7,700 bases of DNA, taken from positions 1 to 7,700 of the forward strand of contig JALOOY010000058.1 in assembly GCA_025454185.1 (NCBI GenBank), written 5' to 3'. The notes beneath the pieces were generated by a model that was not told the origin of the DNA, ran no database searches, and saw only the letters and a list, made by a program, of their open reading frames with translations. Shown here piece by piece: positions 1-5,114 of this stretch (positions are counted from its first letter, which is position 1; the number at the start of each line of letters is the position of its first letter). Source of the stretch: Thermodesulfobacteriota bacterium. Its GTDB lineage: Bacteria; Desulfobacterota; RBG-13-43-22. The translations under genes were made by a program, and so were the position numbers.

Positions 1-536
1 TGGTGTGGGATTTCCTTTCCCAGATCGAGCACGATCCGGACGCCGGGGCCGTGCTGGTAACCCCTTCCGAGAAGCTGGCCGCGGAGATCTGCGGAATTAT
101 CAATCGGGAACTGCCGGGTCTGGAACGCCGGGAGATCATCGAACAGGCCCTGACCCGCCATTCGGCCATCCTGACCACCGGGAACCTGAAGGAAGCGGTG
201 GATTTCGCCAATGAATACGCCGCCGAACATCTCCAGATCGTCACCGCGGATCCCTGGATCGTGCTGCCGCGGATCAAACATGCCGGCTCCATTTTCATGG
301 GACCCTATGCCCCGGTCCCGGCCGGCGACTACGCCTCGGGCACCAATCACGTGCTGCCTACCGGGGGCTGTGCCCGCATGTTTTCCGGGCTGTCGGTGGA
401 CGATTTCATTAAGAAACCGACCTTTCAATATTTGAGCCGCCAGGGACTCAAGGGCCTCAAAAACACCATCACCCTCCTGGCCCGCAAGGAAGGGCTGCCG
501 CTGCATGCCAAGGCGATCGACGTGCGGTTTGAGTAG
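1..536 (+). CDS. hisD: Histidinol dehydrogenase, C-terminal part (5' end outside window)
   Basis: Zinc-dependent enzyme for the last two steps of histidine biosynthesis: NAD-linked oxidation of L-histidinol to histidinal and then L-histidine, in the cytoplasm. About 177 residues remain, roughly the C-terminal 40% of a usual ~430-residue protein; the reading frame is open at the left edge, so the GTG at position 3 is not a real start. Numbering from that GTG, the family's key residues line up with the E. coli enzyme: Q7 and H10 (zinc ligands Q259 and H262, with a one-residue indel after them), E75-H76 (catalytic E326-H327), D109 (zinc D360) and H116 (H367) in the GDYASGTNHVLPT block, and H168 (zinc H419). 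The retained part therefore looks functional. The usual PEHLE motif reads AEHLQ here. The gene is followed within 40 bp by a strong terminator, so it is the last gene of its transcript; any other his genes would lie upstream. Confidence 0.95.
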   Translation, partial: VWDFLSQIEHDPDAGAVLVTPSEKLAAEICGIINRELPGLERREIIEQALTRHSAILTTGNLKEAVDFANEYAAEHLQIVTADPWIVLPRIKHAGSIFMGPYAPVPAGDYASGTNHVLPTGGCARMFSGLSVDDFIKKPTFQYLSRQGLKGLKNTITLLARKEGLPLHAKAIDVRFE

Positions 537-574
537 TATAAAATAAAAAAACGTTCGGCGTAAAAGCAAAAAAT

Positions 575-607
575 ACTCCCGGCCGTTAAGGACCGGGAGT
601 TTTTTTT
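575..607. terminator. Bidirectional intrinsic terminator between hisD and iorB
   Basis: A GC-rich hairpin has perfect 8-bp arms (ACTCCCGG at 575-582, CCGGGAGT at 593-600) around a 10-base loop in which CC and GG can add two more pairs. On the plus strand it is followed by eight T (600-607), ending hisD. On the minus strand it is followed by a T-rich tract, the complement of the A-run at 568-573, so the same hairpin can end iorB transcription. This is the classic arrangement for convergent genes. Confidence 0.9.
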
Positions 608-617
608 GCGCGACCAG

Positions 618-645
618 GTAGGGGCGAAAAATATTTCGCCCCTAC
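618..645. repeat. Perfect palindrome (REP-like) overlapping the iorB stop codon
   Basis: Twelve-base arms, GTAGGGGCGAAA (618-629) and TTTCGCCCCTAC (634-645), flank a 4-base AATA loop with no mismatch. The right arm contains the iorB stop codon (TAG on the minus strand, 644-642). The element sits just beyond a complete terminator, so it is not needed for termination. Short palindromes beginning GTAGGGGC are, from general knowledge, common as dispersed intergenic repeats in many bacteria. That this one is dispersed is inference, because only one copy lies in the window. It could also act as a 3' mRNA-stabilising stem for iorB. Confidence 0.7.
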
Positions 646-1235
646 AATTTTGCCGCCGCCTCGTACCCCAGATCGAAGGCCTTCAAATTGACTTCCAACA
701 ATTTCTTTTTGATGGTCTTTTCCATGGCGGCCTTGAACTGTTCCCTGGTCAGGGGCAGGGTCCCGCTTTGGGCCAGGGCCCCCAGCATGACGATATTGAC
801 GGCCATGGCGGAACCGGCCTGCTCGGCCAGGGCGTTGGCGTTCAAGGCGATAAGCCGTTTCACTTTTTTCTTAACCTGCTCCAGAGCGGCCTTGATGTCG
901 GGATAGACGCCTTTTCCGACGGCCACGGTAAAGGGCTCCAGGGGCACGATGTTGGTGATCACCGTCGAATCCTGGGAACACTTGGCCAGGGCCCGCAGGG
1001 TTTCCGAGGGTTCGAAGCTCAGCAGGATGTCGGCCTCGCCGTCGGAGACGATGGAACTCAGGGCGCCGCCCATGACCACGGCCGATTCCACCACTCCGCC
1101 CCGCTGGGCCATGCCGTGTACTTCGCTGACATTGACCGGGAGGCCGGCCAGCATGGCCGCTTCCCCCAGGACCTGGGAAGAGAGCAGGTTCCCCTGACCA
1201 CCCACCCCGACGAAGACAATCCGTTTGGTATCCAT
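642..1235 (-). CDS. iorB: Indolepyruvate:ferredoxin oxidoreductase, beta subunit
   Basis: Smaller subunit of the thiamine-diphosphate enzyme that oxidatively decarboxylates aryl pyruvates (from Trp, Phe or Tyr transamination) to aryl-acetyl-CoA, passing electrons to ferredoxin; cytoplasmic. The 197-residue protein is the usual length and is the pyruvate-ferredoxin-oxidoreductase gamma-type domain: GVGGQG at residues 10-15 close to the N-terminus and SEVHGMAQRGGVV at 37-49, both family hallmarks. The reading frame extends 28 codons further upstream, into iorA, but I chose the ATG at 1235. It follows a strong ribosome binding site (AAGGAGGG), and the core fold begins at once (KRIVFVGVGGQG). The iorA stop TAA is itself part of the TAAGGAGG sequence, with 10 bases between the genes, so translation is probably coupled. 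The C-terminus ends AAAKL, with a stop codon provided by a palindromic repeat. Confidence 0.95.
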   Translation of the reverse strand: MDTKRIVFVGVGGQGNLLSSQVLGEAAMLAGLPVNVSEVHGMAQRGGVVESAVVMGGALSSIVSDGEADILLSFEPSETLRALAKCSQDSTVITNIVPLEPFTVAVGKGVYPDIKAALEQVKKKVKRLIALNANALAEQAGSAMAVNIVMLGALAQSGTLPLTREQFKAAMEKTIKKKLLEVNLKAFDLGYEAAAKL

Positions 1236-1245
1236 AGCTCCCTCC

Positions 1246-3093
1246 TTACTTTCTGGGCAGAATGGCCTGCTCCGGGCAGACCTGGGCGCACACCGCACAG
1301 CCGATGCACAAATTTTCATTTATTTTGACCCGGTCGTTCTCGAGATAGAAGGCCGGGCAGGCGAAGAGATTGACGCAATCCCGATGGTTTTTGCAGCGGC
1401 TTTCGCTGACCGTGAAGGTGCGGGCCTTGGCCGGCGGCTGGACCCGTTTGGCATAGAGCGGGCAGATCTCCTGGGAGATGATCACCGAAACCCCTTCGAA
1501 TTCCAGGGATTTCTTGACGGCCGCCATGGTGTCCTTCAATTTCTTGGGATTGACCACGGTCACCATTTTGATCCCGATGCCCCGGACCACGGCCTCTACG
1601 GAAACCTGGTTGTTGGGCTGGCCGAGCAGGGCCGCATCCACGCCGGGGTGGGGCTGATGGCCGGTCATGGCCGTGGTGCCGTTGTCGAGAATGACCAGCG
1701 TAAATTTGTGGTTGTTGTGAAAGGCATTGATCAGCCCGGTGATGCCGCTGTGGAAAAAGGTGGAATCCCCGATAAAGGCAATGACCGGCTTGTCGGTGGC
1801 TCGGGCGAAACCGGCGGCGGAACTGGCGCTGGAGCCCATGCAGATGACGAAGTCGGCGATGCTCAGGGGGGGCAGTATGCCCAAGGTATAACAGCCGATG
1901 TCGGTGGGATAGATGGCGTCCTCGCCGGCGACTTTCTTGACCGCATAGAAGGTGGAGCGGTGGGGACACCCGGGACAGAGGTTGGGGGGCCGGCCCGGCA
2001 GGGCCGGCAGGTCGGCCACGTCCACCGGGGCCAAGGGCTGGTAATTCAGGTCGAAATAGGCGGCAATGGATTTTTTGACCCGTACCGGCTCGTTTTCGTA
2101 GAGCCGGCCCAACTCCCCTATGCCTTTACCCCGGATGGGTATCAGCCGCCCCGAACGCTGGGCCGCAGCCTGGACGGCCTCTTCCATGATGGGCTCCAAT
2201 TCCTCCACCACCAGGACCTTTTCCACCCGATCCAGGAATTGCTGGATCAGCTTCTCCGGCAGGGGAAAAGAAAAGCCCAGTTTGAGCACGGAAAAAGCGC
2301 CGCTGACCTGGAGCTCTTCCAGGGCGTCCCGAACATAGCAGAGGCTGACGCCGTGGGTGATTATTCCCCATTTCCCCTGGCCGATGATTTCGTTGAAGGA
2401 AGAACGCTCGGCCTCCTCCAAGGCCTGGTCGATTTTTTTGAGAAGTTTGACGTGCAAGGTGCGGGATACGGCCGGGACCGTGACGTAGCTGAAAGGGTCT
2501 TTGGCGAAAGCGCCCTGGATCCGGCGGGGCACCATCTCTCCCAGGGTGACGATCCCCCGGGAGTGGTTGATCCGGGTGGTGGTGCGCAACAGCACGGGCA
2601 GCTTCAGTTGCTCGGAGAGCGCGAAGGCATAAATGGTCATGTCCTTCGCTTCCTGGGGGGTGGTCGGCTCCAGCATGGGCAGGCCCGCCAGGCGGGCATA
2701 GAAGCGGTTGTCCTGTTCGTTCTGGCTGGAAAAAAGGGAGGGATCGTCGGCGGTGAGGATGACCATGCCGCCGTTGACCCCCGTATAGGCCAGGGTCATC
2801 AGGGGGTCGGCGGCCACGTTCACGCCCACGTGTTTCATGGTGACCATGGTGCGCAGACCGGAAACCGCGGCCCCGGCGGCGACTTCCAGGGCCACCTTTT
2901 CATTCGTGGAATACTCGAAATAAAGGTCGGTTTCCTGCTTGATCTGGTAAAAGTTCAAAGGCACTTCGGATGACGGGGTACCGGGGTAGGCGGTGGCGAA
3001 GGCCACCCCGGCCTCCAAGGCCCCGCGGACAATGGCTTCATTGCCCAGTAACAGCATCTGTTCCCCCGGTTTCCCTGCTAATAGTGGATGCAT
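1246..3093 (-). CDS. iorA: Indolepyruvate:ferredoxin oxidoreductase, alpha subunit
   Basis: Large catalytic subunit (615 residues, normal length) that binds thiamine diphosphate and iron-sulfur clusters and works with IorB in anaerobic aryl-pyruvate oxidation, or in reverse for amino-acid synthesis. In order: pyrimidine-binding domain (about 15-170, with TAYPGTPSSEVP near 34-45), a middle domain (about 240-335), a CPGCPHR motif at 373-379, the TPP pyrophosphate-binding domain (about 375-550, with GDS at 442-444 leading to DNGTTAMTGHQPHPG from 470), and a C-terminal ferredoxin-like domain. The second cluster motif is canonical (C596, C599, C602, C606-P). The first reads C567-x2-H570-x2-C573-x5-C579-P, with His where a cysteine would sit. 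The ATG at 3093 has a modest AGGGGG site 5 bases upstream and begins directly before the conserved LLLGNEAIVRGALEAG block. It is first in a two-gene operon with iorB; no aryl-CoA ligase gene is visible nearby. Confidence 0.96.
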   Translation of the reverse strand: MHPLLAGKPGEQMLLLGNEAIVRGALEAGVAFATAYPGTPSSEVPLNFYQIKQETDLYFEYSTNEKVALEVAAGAAVSGLRTMVTMKHVGVNVAADPLMTLAYTGVNGGMVILTADDPSLFSSQNEQDNRFYARLAGLPMLEPTTPQEAKDMTIYAFALSEQLKLPVLLRTTTRINHSRGIVTLGEMVPRRIQGAFAKDPFSYVTVPAVSRTLHVKLLKKIDQALEEAERSSFNEIIGQGKWGIITHGVSLCYVRDALEELQVSGAFSVLKLGFSFPLPEKLIQQFLDRVEKVLVVEELEPIMEEAVQAAAQRSGRLIPIRGKGIGELGRLYENEPVRVKKSIAAYFDLNYQPLAPVDVADLPALPGRPPNLCPGCPHRSTFYAVKKVAGEDAIYPTDIGCYTLGILPPLSIADFVICMGSSASSAAGFARATDKPVIAFIGDSTFFHSGITGLINAFHNNHKFTLVILDNGTTAMTGHQPHPGVDAALLGQPNNQVSVEAVVRGIGIKMVTVVNPKKLKDTMAAVKKSLEFEGVSVIISQEICPLYAKRVQPPAKARTFTVSESRCKNHRDCVNLFACPAFYLENDRVKINENLCIGCAVCAQVCPEQAILPRK

Positions 3094-3148
3094 ACGACCC
3101 CCTAAAAAATTTTTTAAAAACGGAAAATTTTCTTTAAAAAATAGTTAT

Positions 3149-3167
3149 ATTATAGCTACACTATAAT
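3149..3167. promoter_or_regulatory. Operator-like dyad upstream of iorA
   Basis: ATTATAG (3149-3155) and CTATAAT (3161-3167) form perfect 7-bp inverted arms around CTACA. Both possible -10 hexamers of the iorA promoter on the minus strand (TATAGT and TATAAT) lie inside the arms. A dimeric repressor binding here would block polymerase. The arms are AT-rich and the spacer odd (5 bases), which suits a protein-binding site better than an RNA hairpin. I do not recognise the regulator family. Confidence 0.4.
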
Positions 3168-3186
3168 TTTTGCCATTTCTTGTCAA
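3160..3186 (-). promoter_or_regulatory. Candidate sigma-70 promoter for iorAB
   Basis: On the minus strand there is a consensus TTGACA (3186-3181), then TATAGT (3165-3160) after a short 15-base spacer. A 17-base spacer would give the weaker TAGTGT. A perfect TATAAT also occurs (3154-3149), but at 26 bases it is too far to pair with this -35. Transcription would start around 3145-3155, leaving an AT-rich leader of about 50-60 bases. It is the best promoter-like sequence before iorA, although the spacing is not ideal. Confidence 0.4.
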
Positions 3187-3202
3187 GGAAAAACCCCTTG
3201 AC
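3182..3202. repeat. Inverted repeat carrying the iorA -35 box
   Basis: GTCAAGG (3182-3188) and CCTTGAC (3196-3202) are perfect 7-bp arms around a 7-base loop of mostly A and C. On the minus strand the distal arm supplies most of the TTGACA box of the iorA promoter. It could be a second protein-binding site at the -35, or a secondary stem after the neighbouring terminator. Confidence 0.45.
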
Positions 3203-3233
3203 CTTAATTTTAGCCTTTTGGCCAAAATTAAGG
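3202..3233 (-). terminator. Hairpin directly after the TPR gene stop codon
   Basis: A 14-position stem (10 perfect pairs CCTTAATTTT/AAAATTAAGG, one A-C mismatch, then GCC/GGC) closes on a TTTT loop. It begins at the base after the TPR gene's TAA on the minus strand. The sequence after it on the minus strand reads TCAAGGGGTTTTTCC, so the T-run is short and displaced by several bases. Position and stem strength suggest a terminator or an mRNA-stabilising 3' stem; efficient intrinsic termination is less certain. Confidence 0.5.
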
Positions 3234-3893
3234 TTATAGGCGGGCCAGACGGTCCCGGACCAGGGGGGCGTAGTTGGAGTTGGGGTAGGCTTTGAGGAAG
3301 TCTTGCAGGGTGGCCTTGGCTTCTTTGGTCTGGCCCAGCTTGGAATAGACCCGGGCCAGATTCAGGTGGGCGTTTTCCTTCAGCAACGGCGCAGGGCTCT
3401 TTAAAATGCCGCTAAAGAGGTCCGCAGCCCCTTTGAGGTCGCCCTTTTCTTCCAGGGCGTAGGCCAGGTTTTCCCGGATCATTGTTTCAAATTCCTGCGG
3501 AAAACGGCCGCCCTTCAGGGCGTTCTGGTAGGCCTGGATGGCCTGGGGATAATCCTTTTTTTGAAAATAGAGGTGGCCCAGGGAGACCCAGGCCTTGTCG
3601 GAACCCCTGGTGCCCGAAAAATCAGCCGTGACAGCCTTCAGACCCTTAATCTTCTGTTCCATTTCCTGGAGTTCCACGGCTGAAAAATATTTCTGCTGAG
3701 CCTGGGCTTCCCGGTAGGAGCGGTAGGCCAGGTAGCCCCAGACGGAGGCGGCGATGAGGACCACGGCCAGGCCGGCTAGAACAACCGTTCGCAGGTGGTC
3801 GGAAATCCAAGAGTAAATCCGATTGGAGGTGGTTATAAATTCATCGGGTTTCTTCAATAATTCTTTCCGAGAGATCTTTTTTTTAGGGGCCAT
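3234..3893 (-). CDS. Membrane-anchored TPR-repeat protein
   Basis: A 219-residue protein with a basic cytoplasmic N-terminus (KKK/RK within the first 15 residues), one transmembrane segment at about 35-57 (TVVLAGLAVVLIAASVWGYL) and a periplasmic C-terminal part. The soluble part holds three tetratricopeptide-like helix pairs at about 101-128, 138-165 and 174-203. The layout matches the YfgM-like family of single-span inner-membrane TPR proteins, which in E. coli associate with the Sec translocon and periplasmic chaperones; I infer a scaffold or chaperone-like role but no specific function. TPR proteins have no catalytic residues to check. The ATG at 3893 follows a GAGG site 9 bases upstream and overlaps the end of the ROK kinase gene by 11 bases, so the two are co-translated. 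A hairpin follows the stop at once, making this the last gene of the operon. It could alternatively be grouped with BamD- or CcmH-like TPR proteins. Confidence 0.85.
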   Translation of the reverse strand: MAPKKKISRKELLKKPDEFITTSNRIYSWISDHLRTVVLAGLAVVLIAASVWGYLAYRSYREAQAQQKYFSAVELQEMEQKIKGLKAVTADFSGTRGSDKAWVSLGHLYFQKKDYPQAIQAYQNALKGGRFPQEFETMIRENLAYALEEKGDLKGAADLFSGILKSPAPLLKENAHLNLARVYSKLGQTKEAKATLQDFLKAYPNSNYAPLVRDRLARL

Positions 3894-4923
3894 CAGGAAA
3901 CCTCTGTTTTAAGTACCCGGTCCTGTCGCTGCCGGCCCGTTCCAGGGCCAGGCCGGCGGCGCCGATGATGCCGCTTCTTTCCTGGAGGGTGGAAATGCGC
4001 AGGCCGACGCCAGCGGGAGAAACCAAGGTCAACCGTTTTTTAAATTCTTTCTCTAAATAAGGCAAGAAAATAGTAGCGGCCCGGCTGAGCCCGCCCCCCA
4101 AAATGATGCCCTCGAGGCTGAGTAGATGGACCAGGTTGGCCAGGGCCAGACCCAGGGCTTCCCCCATCTGTTGGAAAAGCCGTACCATATGGGTTTCCCC
4201 GGTTTGGGCCCAGTGAAAGAGGTCTTGCGCGGTCAAGGTGGCCCCCGGTTTAATGGACTTCAGGGAGCAAGGAGGGTGCAATCCTTTTTCCCGAATGATT
4301 CTATTGGCTTTTTCCACCAGCCAGGTGGCCGAAGCCTTTGTTTCCAGGCACCCCCGGTTTCCGCAGCGGCAAAGCTCCCCCCGGGGGGCGATGGTCATGT
4401 GGCCGATTTCCGGACCCGAGCCGTGGGCCCCGTACCACAACCGTCCTCCCAGTATCAGCCCGCCGCCGACACCGGTCCCCAGGGTAAGGCAGGCAAAATG
4501 CTCCCAGTCCTGCCCGGCGCCGGCCCATTTTTCGCCAAAGGTCACGGCATTGGCGTCGTTGTCCAGGAAGGTGGCCAGGCCCAGGGCCTCTTCCAGGCGG
4601 GGGCCCAGCGGCACCTGGCGCCAGTCTGGAAAATTGGGGGATAGTTCCACTACCCCGCGGCCGATATCGATGAGGCCGGCAGCGCCCAACCCGATCACCC
4701 GGGGGGGCTGAGCGCCACAGCAGGGGTCCTTAAGAAAAGAGGCCGTCAATCCGATAATTCGTTTGATCAGGGGTTCCCGCCCTATCTGAACCCGGGTGGG
4801 GAATTTTTTCATGGCCAGTACCCGGCCCCGGCGGTCCACCAGGCCGATTTTCAAGCGGGTTCCCCCCAGGTCGATGCCCAGGGCGGTTACCGTCCGTCCG
4901 GCCTTGTCCGGAATGGGGTTCAT
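3883..4923 (-). CDS. ROK-family sugar kinase (glucokinase-like)
   Basis: A 346-residue ATP-dependent sugar kinase of the ROK family, probably phosphorylating glucose or a related hexose or N-acyl hexosamine in the cytoplasm. Visible motifs: phosphate-binding ALGIDLGGTRLKIGLVD (14-30), catalytic Asp D123 in DNDAN, LGTGVGGG (148-155), substrate and zinc region PEIGH (E172, H175), and the ROK zinc motif CRCGNRGC (C185, C187, C192, with H175 as fourth ligand). The ADP-side EGIILGGGLS block is at 271-280. There is no N-terminal helix-turn-helix, so this is a kinase and not a NagC/XylR-type repressor. The frame stays open upstream to 5286, but the ATG at 4923 is the only sensible start: an AGGA site lies 5 bases before it and the kinase fold begins about 13 residues in. 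The substrate cannot be told from sequence alone. Its last 11 bases overlap the start of the TPR gene. Confidence 0.93.
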   Translation of the reverse strand: MNPIPDKAGRTVTALGIDLGGTRLKIGLVDRRGRVLAMKKFPTRVQIGREPLIKRIIGLTASFLKDPCCGAQPPRVIGLGAAGLIDIGRGVVELSPNFPDWRQVPLGPRLEEALGLATFLDNDANAVTFGEKWAGAGQDWEHFACLTLGTGVGGGLILGGRLWYGAHGSGPEIGHMTIAPRGELCRCGNRGCLETKASATWLVEKANRIIREKGLHPPCSLKSIKPGATLTAQDLFHWAQTGETHMVRLFQQMGEALGLALANLVHLLSLEGIILGGGLSRAATIFLPYLEKEFKKRLTLVSPAGVGLRISTLQERSGIIGAAGLALERAGSDRTGYLKQRFPDGP

Positions 4924-4986
4924 GATGTTCCTATCTCGATTCAGTGCGGCAGAACTCCCGGGAAAAGTCAGCTTACCAGAGACCGG

Positions 4987-4995
4987 ATCATACCA
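4987..4995 (-). promoter_or_regulatory. Candidate extended -10 element for the ROK-TPR operon
   Basis: On the minus strand the sequence TGGTATGAT (4995-4987) matches the extended -10 pattern TGnTATAAT with one mismatch. It would start transcription around 4980, giving a leader of about 55 bases before the ATG at 4923. No good -35 hexamer lies 17 bases upstream, as is tolerated for extended -10 promoters. Confidence 0.3.
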
Positions 4996-5010
4996 CAGGG
5001 ATCGGAGGGG

Positions 5011-5038
5011 ATTAAAGGTAAAAAATTTTAAGCGTAAA
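5011..5038 (-). promoter_or_regulatory. Alternative sigma-70-like promoter for the ROK-TPR operon
   Basis: On the minus strand TTTACG (5038-5033) and TTTAAT (5016-5011) are separated by 16 bases, matching 4 of 6 and 5 of 6 consensus positions. The AT-rich spacer is the only AT-rich patch in this intergenic region. It would give a leader of about 80 bases. This and the extended -10 at 4987 are competing proposals. I see no convincing plus-strand promoter for the divergent pilB gene here. Confidence 0.3.
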
Positions 5039-5072
5039 GGGTTCGACGGGTACTGCCGATTATCCCCTATTA

Positions 5073-5114
5073 GAGAGGGAATACATGACTGAAAGCGAGC
5101 TGTGCGGTGGTTAA
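5073..5114 (+). promoter_or_regulatory. Ribosome binding site and 9-codon leader frame overlapping the pilB start
   Basis: The clearest ribosome binding site before pilB (GAGAGGGA, 5073-5080) is placed 5 bases ahead of an ATG at 5085, not ahead of the pilB GTG. That ATG opens a 9-codon frame, MTESELCGG, ending at TAA 5112-5114, so its end overlaps the pilB start by 8 bases in a different frame. Two readings fit: a leader peptide whose termination delivers ribosomes to the GTG, or a one-base sequence error that split the true N-terminus. Confidence 0.35.

Noticed and set aside
1236..1319. 28-residue N-terminal extension of iorB
   Set aside because: It lies inside the iorA ferredoxin-domain coding sequence. 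The strong AAGGAGGG site belongs to the ATG at 1235, and the gamma-type domain begins there.
606..1328. A 240-codon plus-strand frame opposite iorB
   Set aside because: It is a shadow frame of iorB, starts inside the terminator/palindrome region, has no ribosome binding site and no known domain.
1225..2973. A 582-codon open frame on the plus strand, antisense to iorA
   Set aside because: It lies entirely opposite the well-supported iorA, iorB-start and intergenic sequence. Its translation is Gly/Asp/His/Gln-rich low-complexity with no recognisable motif, which is typical of the antisense frame of a GC-rich gene.
4126..4644. Plus-strand frames opposite the ROK kinase (also 4238-4711)
   Set aside because: They are antisense shadows of a clear kinase; the composition is artefactual and no start signals are seen.
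5001..5068. Inverted AGGGGAT (5006-5012) / ATCCCCT (5062-5068) pair between the kinase and pilB
   Set aside because: The arms are only 7 bases and about 50 bases apart, with no supporting structure, so a chance match is likely.
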